Source: Francisella sp. SYW-9 (lineage in GTDB: Bacteria > Pseudomonadota > Gammaproteobacteria > Francisellales > Francisellaceae). Taken from it: a DNA stretch of 64,000 nt. The translations under genes were made by a program, and so were the position numbers. This document shows, piece by piece, positions 28,774 to 39,038 of this stretch. The stretch lies in the NCBI RefSeq assembly GCF_008711465.1, contig NZ_VXKQ01000008.1, positions 1 to 64,000 of the forward strand, read 5' to 3'. Position 1 is the first letter of the stretch; the number at the start of each line of letters is the position of its first letter. Under the pieces are notes generated by a model. That model had not been told where the DNA came from and did no database searches. It was given only the letters and a program-made list of their open reading frames with translations.

Positions 28774-30093
28774 ATGCCTATAAACCTTTATCATGAAAAT
28801 GACTATCTAAGACAAAATAACGATATTGCTAAAAAAGAAAACTTCTCGCCTTTTCGTAGAGATTATGCGCGCGTTGTACACTCTTCATCATTTAGAAGAC
28901 TTCAAGCAAAGACTCAAATATTTCCAAGTTTTGAAAATGACTTTTTTAGAAATCGACTTACTCACTCTTTAGAAGTAGCACAAATAGCTAAATCTATAGC
29001 TGTTAAACTAAATGCTGAGCATGATCTTAACCTTGATTATGATCTAATTGAGACAGCTGCTCTTTGTCATGACATTGGCCACCCTCCTTTTGGACATAAT
29101 GGTGAGGTTGCCTTAAATAAAAAAATGCACAATTTTGGTGGCTTTGAAAGTAATGCTCAGACACTTCGCTTAATTTCTCATACTGCAAAAAAGGATGTTG
29201 ATCAAAAACAGAGCTTTGGTCTTAACCTAACTTATAGAACTCTTGCAGCAACTATAAAGTATGATAATTTAATACCTAGTGACCTTGAGCATCTAACAAA
29301 AGGATATTATAACGAAGAATCAAGACTTGTCGAAGATATCAAACAAAAGCTACTAGAACCATACAATTTAAAGTCTATACAGGGTAGTTTTAAAACTATT
29401 GAATGCTACATTATGGATGTAGCTGACGATATTGCTTATTCAACTTATGATGTAGAAGACGCTCTTAAAGGAGGATTTATTGATCCGTTATCTATGGCTA
29501 GTATTGATGATAAGCTTCTTAAAAAGATTTTTAATGCTATGCCTAAGGATCTTGAGATAACTAGAGATGAGATTAAATTCATCTTAATGAATATCTTCTC
29601 AGACTATATTGACTTTGATGCAGACTGTAGAGATGTACATAAGATCTCAAAAAATATAGCTAATAATAGCCTTCTACGCACAAAACTAACATCAAAGCTG
29701 GTTAATAGCTGTATTCAAAATATTGAAATTGATATTAATCAAAAAGCTCCTATTATCTCTAAAGTTTATCTAAATGATGAAATTAGAAAGCAAGTTGAAG
29801 TCCTAAAAAAATATATTTTATTTAAAATTATAAAATCACCAAAACTCAATGTTCTAAGATATCGCGGTAGAGAAATTATTTCTGAGATTTTTGATATTTT
29901 GATGAATTCTGATGTAGATGAGAGTCTTCTACCTGATGATATTGGCGCGATATTTTATAACACTCATAATGCTCAAGGTAAAGCTAGAATTATCTGTGAC
30001 TATATATCATCAATGACAGATAGATATATAATTGAACTTTATAATCAGTTTAAATCTGACCCTTCTTCAATGATATTTAAACCTTTTTCATAA
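28774..30093 (+). CDS. dgt: Deoxyguanosinetriphosphate triphosphohydrolase
   Basis: A 439-residue HD-superfamily enzyme that hydrolyses dGTP (or other dNTPs) to the nucleoside and triphosphate, adjusting dNTP pools. The HD metal site is H64 (RLTHSLEVAQIAKSIA) with H99-D100 (LCHDIGHPPFGHNGE), and a later Asp in MDVADDIAYSTYDVEDAL. The N-terminal RRDYARVVHSSSFRRLQAKTQIFP is characteristic of the family. Its end overlaps the end of the convergent MFS gene by 17 nt. Confidence 0.95.
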   Translation: MPINLYHENDYLRQNNDIAKKENFSPFRRDYARVVHSSSFRRLQAKTQIFPSFENDFFRNRLTHSLEVAQIAKSIAVKLNAEHDLNLDYDLIETAALCHDIGHPPFGHNGEVALNKKMHNFGGFESNAQTLRLISHTAKKDVDQKQSFGLNLTYRTLAATIKYDNLIPSDLEHLTKGYYNEESRLVEDIKQKLLEPYNLKSIQGSFKTIECYIMDVADDIAYSTYDVEDALKGGFIDPLSMASIDDKLLKKIFNAMPKDLEITRDEIKFILMNIFSDYIDFDADCRDVHKISKNIANNSLLRTKLTSKLVNSCIQNIEIDINQKAPIISKVYLNDEIRKQVEVLKKYILFKIIKSPKLNVLRYRGREIISEIFDILMNSDVDESLLPDDIGAIFYNTHNAQGKARIICDYISSMTDRYIIELYNQFKSDPSSMIFKPFS

Positions 30094-31306
30094 AATAGCT
30101 AGCTCCAACGATTCCTACTAGGGAAACCGCCCCTGCTATAATTATTAGATATATAGGAACTAATAAACTGTTAGTGGAAGAAATTAGCGATATCGTAAGT
30201 GCCGGAGCTCCTGCTGAGAATATTAAATATCCTAAATTATAAGACACTCCATAACCTCTACATCTATATTCAAGCTTAAAGAAATTAGTTATAATAACGT
30301 TGTATGTCGATGCAAAGAATCCCATAACTATAGACAATATAATAAAGCTCGCAAAAATATCTTTGCCATCAATTATATTTTTATAAAAAATAGAACTTAC
30401 AACCATTGATACAATAATTAAAAACGCTAACATTTTAGCTTTAGATACATAGTCACTAATAAAACCACCTACTAGACAACTTATTGCCATTATTATAGAT
30501 CCTGTTAGAAGCAAGTCTGATAAATCAAACTTAGAAACTATATACATCTTCTGGAATGTCGGTAAGAATAAATATAACTGTGTAAATAGCATTGCAATAG
30601 CTGCAACCAGAGATATACCTACTATAGTCTTAATAATAAATACTCCCCTTGAAGAAGCTCTACCTTTCTCATTAGCTATAGCCTCTTTAACCTGTGGTAA
30701 ATCAATAATATTTTTTCTCAAGAAGAATAAAGCAAGAGTAAAACATGCTCCTAGGAAATAACCGATTCTCCAACCATATTCATGTACAAAATTTTGACTA
30801 GTAAAATGATCCAATAAAAATAAAACCAATGATGTCATCATAATACCAAGGCTCAGACAGCAAAATACCATACTAGTTACAAAACCTTGTCGTTTAGGAT
30901 AGTTTTCAACTATATAAACTACTGAAACAGGAATTTCTGCACCAATAGCCAGTGCTTGTATACAGCGTAAAAAAACAAACAATATAGTAGCAAATACTCC
31001 GATACTTTCAATCGTTGGTAAAAATGCTAATATTATTGTTGAGAAAAATAATAAAGCCATATTTAAGCGAAGTATAAATGCTCTTCCTTTTATATCTGCA
31101 ATATAACCAAATCCCCAAGCACCTAATGGTCTAATGATATAACCAACTATATACACAAGAAAAACTAATAACATACCACTAATAGAACTACCCTTATCAA
31201 AAAAATTATTTTCGATAGTCATAGCAAAAACAAAATATATTGCGGTATCGTAGTACTCAAAAGCAGCACCTAAAGTTGAAAACAGAAGTCTTTTATATTC
31301 TTTCAT
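30077..31306 (-). CDS. MFS transporter, metabolite:H+ symporter type
   Basis: A 409-residue, 12-segment carrier. It starts STLGAAFEYYDTAIYFVFA and has the loop RPLGAWGFGYIADIKGRAFILRLN, the same branch as the transporter at 3626 though diverged from it. The FxxxGxxFExYD-type opening is typical of organic-acid, proline/betaine and amino-acid symporters and of Francisella phagosomal transporters. Substrate is unknown. It lies 61 nt after the tautomerase-family gene and may share its transcript, so an organic acid is a reasonable guess. Confidence 0.88.
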   Translation of the reverse strand: MKEYKRLLFSTLGAAFEYYDTAIYFVFAMTIENNFFDKGSSISGMLLVFLVYIVGYIIRPLGAWGFGYIADIKGRAFILRLNMALLFFSTIILAFLPTIESIGVFATILFVFLRCIQALAIGAEIPVSVVYIVENYPKRQGFVTSMVFCCLSLGIMMTSLVLFLLDHFTSQNFVHEYGWRIGYFLGACFTLALFFLRKNIIDLPQVKEAIANEKGRASSRGVFIIKTIVGISLVAAIAMLFTQLYLFLPTFQKMYIVSKFDLSDLLLTGSIIMAISCLVGGFISDYVSKAKMLAFLIIVSMVVSSIFYKNIIDGKDIFASFIILSIVMGFFASTYNVIITNFFKLEYRCRGYGVSYNLGYLIFSAGAPALTISLISSTNSLLVPIYLIIIAGAVSLVGIVGASYFMKKV

Positions 31307-31367
31307 TTAATTATTCTTTTTAAAAAAATTTTATATATATTAGTACAATATTAACAATAATCAAATA

Positions 31368-31706
31368 TTAATGAGCATATGCAGGTGAAAGATCTATTAT
31401 CTCAATAGAAAAAGCATATTTATTTATATCTAGCTTCAAACTATCAATAACCTTTTCTTTTAAGTCTTTAGATATTTTAGTTAAATGGTCCTGATTACGT
31501 CCAGCTAAAATCTTAATTTGCATATGAATAAGTTTTTTATCTTCAGCACCAGCAACTCTACAATATTCATAATTATAAACTCTAGCCCTAAACCCTTGTA
31601 TTTTCGTAGGTAAGTTTTCTATTAAATATTCTTGTGTAATATCTAGTATTTGTTTTGTTTCTTGAATATTAATTTCCTTAGGTACTTCTAAAACTATATG
31701 AGGCAT
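31368..31706 (-). CDS. 5-carboxymethyl-2-hydroxymuconate isomerase family (tautomerase fold)
   Basis: A 112-residue protein beginning MPHIVLEVPKEI, with the proline directly after Met that serves as the catalytic base in the tautomerase superfamily once Met is removed. Length, the opening MPH(I/F)-V-E and the later ARVYNYEYCRVAG, then HMQIKILAGRN, fit the CHMI family of trimeric isomerases. No other homoprotocatechuate pathway genes are nearby, so the real substrate is probably a different 2-oxo or hydroxy acid. A strong ribosome binding site (AAGGAGATTAA before ATG) fixes the start. An MFS transporter follows. Confidence 0.82.
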   Translation of the reverse strand: MPHIVLEVPKEINIQETKQILDITQEYLIENLPTKIQGFRARVYNYEYCRVAGAEDKKLIHMQIKILAGRNQDHLTKISKDLKEKVIDSLKLDINKYAFSIEIIDLSPAYAH

Positions 31707-31864
31707 TTAATCTCCTTTTATAAAAAAGTCTTAATGTATTTAGCCTTTAGAATAATACTAACAATTCTCATAATCCATAGTTTTCAAGCAATTTAAATAA
31801 AGTTCAATAAAATAGAGTCATAACATTTTCACCAAATATACTATATTAGGCTATATCAGCTATT

Positions 31865-32809
31865 TTAATTAACTACATTTTGTGGTCTAGAATCTAAAAA
31901 TAATTCAAGATTTTCTTTTATTACATCTAGTATTTTATTCATAGCCTCTATACTTGTCCAAGCTATATGTGGTGTTATATAACAATTTTCTAGCCTATTA
32001 AGTTCATGTTTAATACATGGTGGCTCTTGAGCCAGTACATCTAAACCTGCTGCTTTTATTTCATTTGCACTGAGCTTTTCATATAGTGCTTTCTCATCAA
32101 CTAAATTGCCTCTACTAACATTTATTAATATAGAGTTTTTTTTCATCAATGATAGTTCTTTAGATCCTATTATATTTCTTGTTTCTTTAGTTAATGGACA
32201 ATGTAAACTTACAATATCACTATTTTTAAGCAACTCATTTAAACTTACAAAACAAACTGATTTATCATCATAGCTAGATCGACCATAAACTAAAACTTTC
32301 ATTCCAAAGGCCTTTGCAATAGAGCTAACTTTTCTACCAATATTACCAAATCCGATTATCCCAATTGTCATATTTGATAGCTGGTTCCAATGATTACTTA
32401 TTAAGCACCATTGTTTACTAATTGCCCAAGAATCATTCTTAACAGAGCTAATATTTAATGATATTTTATTAACTATGTGTAATATTAAAGCAAATGTATG
32501 CTGTGCAACAGCATCTGTCCCATAAGCAGGTACATTAGTTACGGTAATGTTATATTTTCTTGCCGCAATAAGGTCAATAGAGTTAACACCTGTTGACATG
32601 ACTCCTATATATCTTAATTTTGGAGCTTCTTTAAAGTGCTTTTCTAATAAAACTGATTTATTGACTATCGCAATATCAACATTTGATATCCTCTTTACAA
32701 CTTCATCTGAATTAGTTTTATCATAAATTTCCACGTTTCCAAACTCTTTTAGAAAAGTAAAATCTTCCCTTTTATATGGAGCTGTCTCTAATACTACAAT
32801 ATTTAACAT
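31865..32809 (-). CDS. D-2-hydroxyacid dehydrogenase (NAD-dependent)
   Basis: A 314-residue cytoplasmic oxidoreductase interconverting a 2-ketoacid and a D-2-hydroxyacid. The Rossmann motif is IGIIGFGNIGRKV near 150. The catalytic Arg lies in NVSRGNLVDEKAL, the Glu in LAQEPP and the His in YITPHIAWTS, all in place. Glycerate, hydroxypyruvate or phenylpyruvate-type substrates are typical for this branch (HprA/GhrB-like). The start is supported by GGGAGAG 8 nt upstream. It lies between a MATE pump and the tautomerase-family gene, all on the minus strand with 100-160 nt gaps. Confidence 0.92.
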   Translation of the reverse strand: MLNIVVLETAPYKREDFTFLKEFGNVEIYDKTNSDEVVKRISNVDIAIVNKSVLLEKHFKEAPKLRYIGVMSTGVNSIDLIAARKYNITVTNVPAYGTDAVAQHTFALILHIVNKISLNISSVKNDSWAISKQWCLISNHWNQLSNMTIGIIGFGNIGRKVSSIAKAFGMKVLVYGRSSYDDKSVCFVSLNELLKNSDIVSLHCPLTKETRNIIGSKELSLMKKNSILINVSRGNLVDEKALYEKLSANEIKAAGLDVLAQEPPCIKHELNRLENCYITPHIAWTSIEAMNKILDVIKENLELFLDSRPQNVVN

Positions 32810-32912
32810 ATACTATACTCTCCCACTCATTTTTTTATATTCATTATCAATACCTATTTTAATAGTCTTCAAAAGAATTATAATTCTTTTTGTCTTTTTA
32901 ATACAAAAGCTT

Positions 32913-34214
32913 CTAATAAGCTCCTTTTTTTAAGTAAGTTCTTAACGGTGGAATTAAAAAAATGGTCCTTGCTATATAGAATAATATCAAAGCTATCCAT
33001 AAACCATAATTTTTAAATGGGTCTAATAAAATTACTGCTACAACATAAACTAAAGCCGCTAAAATCATAGCATTTCTCATAGCTACAGTTTTTAATAATC
33101 CAACAAAAACCCCATCAGTCCAGAAGCTAAAGCTTGCAGCAATAGGAATTAATATAGAAAATAAAATATATTTATTAACTTGATATTTCACATCAACTAA
33201 AGATGTAAATATAGTAATTATATGATCTTTAAAAAAAGCGTAAATAAATATTAAAATAAATGTCACTATTAAACTCTGTAATAATGTCTTACTAATAACC
33301 TCTTTAAAGATACCTTGATCATTATCCACATAAGCTTTGGCAACCAATGATTCTGTAGTGTTAGCTAAAGCATCAAGAAACATTGCTATAAATAAACTCA
33401 CTTCGATCAATATTGTATTTGCTGCTAAAACATCTTTACCATATTGGGCTGAAAATATATAAAAAGAATTCATTGACAATAATAAACACAATGAACGTAT
33501 AAAAATATTAGTATTAAGCTTTAAAAAAGGTATGTATTCACTAATCGTAAAATAATCAAATTCTTTAAGAACATTTTTTATGTTTACTCCTTTGCTTACA
33601 AAGAATCCATAAGTTTTTGTAAGTAAAAATATAGTTGTAACACAATATGCCGATACCAAAGAGATTGCAACTCCCACAACATTATATTGCATAAACATAG
33701 TCCAATAAACACTAGAGCTAGTTGCTAATACCATTAGAATCAAAGAGCTATATAAAACTACCTTTGTCTTACCTATACCTATAAAAAAACCTAAGAAAAT
33801 AAAGTTTAATAATGCAAACCAAAACACATATATCGCAATATTATAAAACTTAATAAATAAGCTTTTTACCTCACTATCAGTATGGATTATGCTTAGAACT
33901 ACACTTAAGATAAAAGGTTTTAGTATGAAAACAATTACTGCAATAATACTTGCAACAATTATCGCTCTTATAACAATACAAAGCATTTTCTCAATATCAT
34001 TAATATTTTGAGCTATCAAACCAGTTAGGCTCATTCTAAAAAAAGCAAATAATAAACATATAACATTTAGTATCGAAACACCTAAACCTATGGCCGCTAA
34101 ATAACTACTATTATTAAGATGTCCAATAATAGCAGTATTAATTATTCCCACCATCGGTAAAACTAAATTAGAAAATATCAAAGGTAAAGATAATAAAAAT
34201 ATTTTTTTATGCAT
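32913..34214 (-). CDS. MATE family efflux transporter (DinF-like)
   Basis: An inner-membrane multidrug/metabolite exporter with about 12 hydrophobic segments. The opening FLLSLPLIFSNLVLPMVGIINTAIIGHL and the repeat half FWTDGVFVGLL are typical of the MATE DinF/NorM superfamily. The protein is 433 residues from the ATG at 34212-34214. An in-frame TTG 30 nt upstream would add 10 residues, but it lies upstream of the start point predicted from the extended -10 at 34246-34254, so the ATG is chosen. Substrate unknown. Confidence 0.88.
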   Translation of the reverse strand: MHKKIFLLSLPLIFSNLVLPMVGIINTAIIGHLNNSSYLAAIGLGVSILNVICLLFAFFRMSLTGLIAQNINDIEKMLCIVIRAIIVASIIAVIVFILKPFILSVVLSIIHTDSEVKSLFIKFYNIAIYVFWFALLNFIFLGFFIGIGKTKVVLYSSLILMVLATSSSVYWTMFMQYNVVGVAISLVSAYCVTTIFLLTKTYGFFVSKGVNIKNVLKEFDYFTISEYIPFLKLNTNIFIRSLCLLLSMNSFYIFSAQYGKDVLAANTILIEVSLFIAMFLDALANTTESLVAKAYVDNDQGIFKEVISKTLLQSLIVTFILIFIYAFFKDHIITIFTSLVDVKYQVNKYILFSILIPIAASFSFWTDGVFVGLLKTVAMRNAMILAALVYVVAVILLDPFKNYGLWIALILFYIARTIFLIPPLRTYLKKGAY

Positions 34215-34245
34215 TGAATAATTATCAAAAATCAATATGCTCAAA

Positions 34246-34254
34246 ATTATAGCA
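34246..34254 (-). promoter_or_regulatory. Extended -10 promoter of the MATE gene
   Basis: On the minus strand TGCTATAAT is a perfect extended -10 element (TGnTATAAT). Initiation would fall near 34239, leaving about 25 nt before the ATG at 34214. Confidence 0.55.
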
Positions 34255-34606
34255 TTTAAAATGCCTAATAATTAATCGTGTATTTTTACAAACTTTTAAT
34301 TTAGTTACTAGCTAAACCTTATATGTACTAATATCTATTTTGCAATAAGCCTGATTTTTCATTTATCAAATTCTCACAAGTCCTATTAAATTTTCATATG
34401 TTTGGATTTATAACTTTAAGATATTATTAAGACCATTAAAGACAAAATAAATCTTTCACAATAAATAACAAAAGTTTCATTTAGCGAAACCATAATAAAC
34501 TATAATTTTAAGTTTTTTTGTTTGCTAATTACTTTTTTACGTTCATATAATTAAGATGTAAAACAAAATACTTTTCATTCTTAGTAAATTTATAAGGAGA
34601 TAATTT
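34255..34606. other. Intergenic region upstream of chitinase with candidate promoter
   Basis: There is no ORF of note in these 352 nt. A TATAAT at 34501-34506 is a candidate -10 for the chitinase gene, about 100 nt before its start. Just upstream, in the -35 zone, an inverted repeat GTTTC-ATTTAGC-GAAAC (34474-34490) could be an operator; the 5-bp arms are short. A strong AAGGAGATAA ribosome binding site precedes the ATG at 34607. Confidence 0.45.
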
Positions 34607-36997
34607 ATGAGAAATAAATTAAAACTAACACCCGCTATGATCTGTACTTTAATAGGTATAGGATCTTTCTCAATGGCTAATGCCACTGAAGCTTGGTCTA
34701 CAAATGATCTATCGTCATATGTTGCAGGATCTACTGTAACTGATAATGGTAAAACATATAAATGTAAAGGCTGGCCTGCTTCAGGATGGTGCCAAATAGC
34801 TGCTTATAAACCTAGTGGAACATACGGTAGTGATGCTTGGGATATAGTTGGCAGTGATCCAAATCCACAACCTGAGCCTACCCCAACACCTACTCCAGAT
34901 CCTGAACCAACACCAGCTCCAACACCAGATAGTTCTGTTAAAGAGTGGAGTGCTAATACTGTTTACAACCCTAGTGATAGTAGCAAGCCATCTCAAGCAA
35001 TATATGATGGTAACTTATATACTGCTAAGTGGTGGACACGTGGCGAAAACCCGAGTAAATCAGGTCAATGGGGAGTTTGGAAAAATGAGGGTCCTGTTGC
35101 AGAACAAGGCAAAGGTACTGTATCTATTGTTCTTCCTGCTAAACCTGACTTTATTGCTGAAGGTAAATTAGCAGATGTTCAGATTCTTAAGAATGGTGTA
35201 AAAGTTGCTGAAACTAAAGATGCTAAATGGGGATCTACTACTAATCTAGAGGTAGCTGTAGGTGATAGTGCTGATCTTACAGTAAGTGTACCTGCTATAG
35301 ATGGCGCTACAGGATCTGCAAGCCCAGCATCTTTTACCCTTGCAAAAGATGCTTCACAAAGTGTCTCTGTAGAGTATGCAGCACCAAAACCTGCTGAAGA
35401 GGGCTCTATCAAAATCAATGCTAATTCTAGTGATGTTACTACTAATGTTTCAACAACATATACACTTACTAACTCAGAAGGTAATGTTATTAGTAGTGGT
35501 AATATTGAGATAAATAAAGCTCTTACTTTAGATCATATCCCGTCATCTGAAAGTGGAGTTACTTATACATTAACTGTTGGTAGCTTCACTACAAATGGAT
35601 ATAACTATACTCCTGTCAAAACTTACTCTGTCGGTGTTCACAATTTTAATACATCAAATATTAATGTTAGCTTTGATAAAAAAGCAATACCTACAGAAAA
35701 TGTATCTATTTCCATAACTGGATTACCTGAAGGTAAAGATACAACTCTAACTTTATCTAATAACAAAGGTGACACTAAAGAGATTGTACTAAATAGCAAT
35801 ACTCCTGTCTCTGTTGAAATACCTAAAGATGGATCTGTCTGGAGCGCTACTATTGCTGCTATGGCTGGATACACACTTTCTGTATCACCATCTTCTTTCT
35901 CAGCAAATCAAGACACTCAACAACTAACTGTTAAAATTACAGAAAATACTTCTTCTAGCTCAGAATGGCCAAATAGAGTTGTTGTTGGCTATGTTAGAGG
36001 ATATAATGCTCCATGGCAAACTCAGCCGAATACAACTAATCATATGATATCTGAGGCTCTTAACCATGGTTACAATGTATTAGTATATTCATTTATTGGT
36101 CAAAATGATGATGGAACTGTATTCTTTGATAGTAACTTTGACGTTGATGGTATGAAACTACAATGGGATAAGTCACTATTAGCAGATCTACCAAATCAAA
36201 TGGAAACTATTCATAAAAATAATGGTATTGCTCTAGTTGCTATAGGTGGAGGTGTTAACTTCTTTATGCCTGATATGAGTGGTGATAAAGCTGTATCAGC
36301 TGGTAAAGCTATGGGTAAGTTTATCGCTGAGCATAATTTTGATGGCTTGGATATTGATGTTGAGCATCCAGTAGGATCAGCTAAGGATGATGATAATTTC
36401 TTACGCTATATTGAAGCTACAAGAGCTGAATATAAGAAAATAACTGGCAAAGATATGTTCCTAACCGCTGCACCTCAAATACATGGTTGGTATGGCTCTG
36501 GTCAATGGGCAAGTGGCTATGCTAGATTTGCTGAACCATTCTATACTCAAGACTTTATGAATAAAGTGCATTTTGACGCAGTATTTATACAGACTTATAA
36601 CCAATATGGTGGTGCAATCTTTGATGGTAAAAAAGGTCAAGATGTAGGCTTCTTAAGCATGACATTTAAACTACTAGGCCAAGAAGCTCAAAAATCTATG
36701 CCTGGATTAACAGACCAAAATCTAACAATACCTTCAAATACAAAGATTGTCTTAGGTGTACCTAACTATAGAGGTCCCTCAGTTACAGATGCTCAATATA
36801 AACAAGGACTATGCCTAGCTGATGCTTCTTGCTCAGGCTCTGGTCTATATAACCCTGTTGATATCACTACAGATATTACAAATGGTGGTCTTGGCAATTA
36901 CGAGCAATATGGCGGTTTAATGACATGGATTATGAACTCTGATTCTTACCAAGGTTGGACATGGGTCGATGGTATCAAAAATGTAGCTTATAATTAA
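34607..36997 (+). CDS. Secreted chitinase, GH18 with chitin-binding domains
   Basis: A 796-residue modular enzyme that hydrolyses chitin. It has a signal peptide (about 1-26, ending SMANA) and a first carbohydrate-binding module (about 27-85, with GKTYKCKGWPASGWC). A Pro/Thr-rich linker (about 86-110) leads to a CBM5/12-type module (about 112-165, WSANTVYNPSDSSKPSQA, with WW and WGVW aromatics). Beta-sandwich repeats (about 165-450) precede a C-terminal GH18 barrel with D579-G-L-D-I-D-V-E586, whose E586 is the catalytic acid. The barrel is complete to the end. Secreted chitinases are found in Francisella. Likely uses are growth or biofilm on chitin surfaces and arthropod association. Confidence 0.95.
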   Translation: MRNKLKLTPAMICTLIGIGSFSMANATEAWSTNDLSSYVAGSTVTDNGKTYKCKGWPASGWCQIAAYKPSGTYGSDAWDIVGSDPNPQPEPTPTPTPDPEPTPAPTPDSSVKEWSANTVYNPSDSSKPSQAIYDGNLYTAKWWTRGENPSKSGQWGVWKNEGPVAEQGKGTVSIVLPAKPDFIAEGKLADVQILKNGVKVAETKDAKWGSTTNLEVAVGDSADLTVSVPAIDGATGSASPASFTLAKDASQSVSVEYAAPKPAEEGSIKINANSSDVTTNVSTTYTLTNSEGNVISSGNIEINKALTLDHIPSSESGVTYTLTVGSFTTNGYNYTPVKTYSVGVHNFNTSNINVSFDKKAIPTENVSISITGLPEGKDTTLTLSNNKGDTKEIVLNSNTPVSVEIPKDGSVWSATIAAMAGYTLSVSPSSFSANQDTQQLTVKITENTSSSSEWPNRVVVGYVRGYNAPWQTQPNTTNHMISEALNHGYNVLVYSFIGQNDDGTVFFDSNFDVDGMKLQWDKSLLADLPNQMETIHKNNGIALVAIGGGVNFFMPDMSGDKAVSAGKAMGKFIAEHNFDGLDIDVEHPVGSAKDDDNFLRYIEATRAEYKKITGKDMFLTAAPQIHGWYGSGQWASGYARFAEPFYTQDFMNKVHFDAVFIQTYNQYGGAIFDGKKGQDVGFLSMTFKLLGQEAQKSMPGLTDQNLTIPSNTKIVLGVPNYRGPSVTDAQYKQGLCLADASCSGSGLYNPVDITTDITNGGLGNYEQYGGLMTWIMNSDSYQGWTWVDGIKNVAYN

Positions 36998-37111
36998 ATC
37001 TCAAACTTTCTAATACTTATTCCATATCTCTTTTAAAGAGCTTGAGTTCTATAATAAATTCATAGAATTGCACTTTTTTTAAAGTAAAAGCTTATCCTGT
37101 GATTGATAATC

Positions 37112-37741
37112 TTACTTAGTTCCAAATATTTTATCTCCAGCATCTCCAAGACCAGGGATAATATATTTCTTCTCATTTAAATGACTATCTATCGATGCTG
37201 TATATAGCTCCACATCATGATGAGCTTGCTCTAATGCTTGTATTCCTTCAGGAGCAGCTACTAAAACAATAATTTTAATATTTTTTGAACCTGCCTTTTT
37301 TAATAAAGTAACAGTTTCTATCATCGAACCACCTGTTGCTAACATAGGATCGACAATAAGAGCCAATCTCTCATCAAGCTTATCACAAAGCTTAGAGAAA
37401 TATGGTATTGGTTGTGCTGTTTCTTCATCTCTATACATACCTACCATGCTTACTTTAGCTGCTGGAATATGCTCAAAAACACCATCCATCATACCAAGAC
37501 CTGCTCGTAAAATAGGAACTACCGTTAGCTTTTTACCTTTTATTTGCTCTACTTCGATATTATTACCTTGCCAACCTTCTATCTGTATTTTTTCTAATTC
37601 AAAACTAGATGTTACTTCATAGGTTAAAAGACTTGTTATCTCTTTAGTCAATCTCCTAAACTCTTGTGTACTTATCCCAGCAGCTCTCATAAGACCTAGT
37701 TTATGCTGAACCATTGGATGCTTAACTTCTACTATTTTCAT
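37112..37741 (-). CDS. upp: Uracil phosphoribosyltransferase
   Basis: Converts uracil and PRPP to UMP in pyrimidine salvage. The 209-residue length is canonical. Family elements are [14 protein letters not shown] at the start, [14 protein letters not shown] in the middle, the PRPP-binding loop [10 protein letters not shown], and the C-terminal uracil site region [14 protein letters not shown]. It starts 14 nt after anmK on the same strand and so is probably co-transcribed with it. Confidence 0.97.
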   Translation of the reverse strand: MKIVEVKHPMVQHKLGLMRAAGISTQEFRRLTKEITSLLTYEVTSSFELEKIQIEGWQGNNIEVEQIKGKKLTVVPILRAGLGMMDGVFEHIPAAKVSMVGMYRDEETAQPIPYFSKLCDKLDERLALIVDPMLATGGSMIETVTLLKKAGSKNIKIIVLVAAPEGIQALEQAHHDVELYTASIDSHLNEKKYIIPGLGDAGDKIFGTK

Positions 37742-37755
37742 GTATTTTCCTTTTA

Positions 37756-38904
37756 CTAGTTAAAATAATTTACTTGCCCAAGTATAACTTTATTCTTTGC
37801 GCCTGTTGCCGCAGGTATATTATTATAGTTTTTATTAAGAGTTTCATTCCCTAATACAGCAAATGCAACAGCTTCTTTTGCATCACTATTTTCACCAACA
37901 TCCTCAAATGTTAATATATCCACTTCCAATAGTCCTGCTATAGCTTTTATTAGAAATTTATTATAAGCCCCTCCCCCTGTAAAGATTATTTGATCCAGAT
38001 CATGCTTAGACAGAACAAAATCTTTATATGCTCGAGCAATACTTTCAGCTGTAAATAAAGTTAATGTATGCACTATATCCTCAGATGCATTTTCTTTATA
38101 TTTATTGATTATAAAATCAGTATATTCAATACCAAATAGTTCTCTACCTGTAGATTTTGGAGGTTCCTGCTTTAGATATTGATTTTCTAAAAGCTCCTGT
38201 AACATATCATAAATAAGCTTACCCCTTTTAGCTATATTACCATTTTCGTCATAGTTTTTTGCAAATAAAACCTCTACCGCTCTATTTATCATCATATTCC
38301 CTGGCCCAGTATCAAAGGCATAGACATCTTCAATATTTGCATTTTTGGGAATAATTGTCGTATTGGCAATACCTCCTACATTATGTAAAGCTCGTGATTT
38401 ATCATTATCTCTATATAAGATATAGTCCACATATGGAACTAGCGGTGCACCGTCACCCCCTGCAGCTATATCTGCTGCACGAAAGTTTGATACCACTGTT
38501 GTTTGGCACTCATAAGCAATTGTCGCAGCATCTCCCAACTGTAATGAAGATTTAATAAAGTCGCCTTCACATACTGCTTGATGATAAATTGTCTGACCAT
38601 GGTTAGCTATAAATGCTATATCTTTTAAGTTTAGCCCTACTGTTTTAACTAACTTTTTTACCGCATTAGCATATTCTTTACCAAGCTTAAAATTAAGACT
38701 ACATAAAAGCTGAGCATTACTTTTTGATAAATCTAACGATTGCTTAATATCATTTAACAAATCATCCGAATATGGATATGTTTCAAAATTAACTAACTTG
38801 ATATCTGTCTCTAGCCCACAACCTTTGACCTTACACAATGCCACATCAATGCCATCTAATGATGTCCCTGACATAATTCCTATACAATATTTATAATCAC
38901 TCAT
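37756..38904 (-). CDS. anmK: Anhydro-N-acetylmuramic acid kinase
   Basis: Phosphorylates and opens 1,6-anhydro-MurNAc released during peptidoglycan turnover, yielding MurNAc-6-phosphate for recycling. The protein is 382 residues. It has the ATP-binding opening [19 protein letters not shown], the catalytic region ANHGQTIYH and [20 protein letters not shown], and the second ATPase motif [17 protein letters not shown]. Length and residues are normal. Cytoplasmic. It is followed by upp, and divergent from the transporter at 39039. Confidence 0.96.
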   Translation of the reverse strand: MSDYKYCIGIMSGTSLDGIDVALCKVKGCGLETDIKLVNFETYPYSDDLLNDIKQSLDLSKSNAQLLCSLNFKLGKEYANAVKKLVKTVGLNLKDIAFIANHGQTIYHQAVCEGDFIKSSLQLGDAATIAYECQTTVVSNFRAADIAAGGDGAPLVPYVDYILYRDNDKSRALHNVGGIANTTIIPKNANIEDVYAFDTGPGNMMINRAVEVLFAKNYDENGNIAKRGKLIYDMLQELLENQYLKQEPPKSTGRELFGIEYTDFIINKYKENASEDIVHTLTLFTAESIARAYKDFVLSKHDLDQIIFTGGGAYNKFLIKAIAGLLEVDILTFEDVGENSDAKEAVAFAVLGNETLNKNYNNIPAATGAKNKVILGQVNYFN

Positions 38905-39038
38905 ACAAAATCTTCCAAACTTAAAACGTTTACTAAATAAATTACATCCTAAAAAAGCTTCAAACTCAATCCTTAAACTTGTTTAGACATATAAGTTTGT
39001 TTATTCTTAAATAACAAATAACTTTTTTTCATATAATC

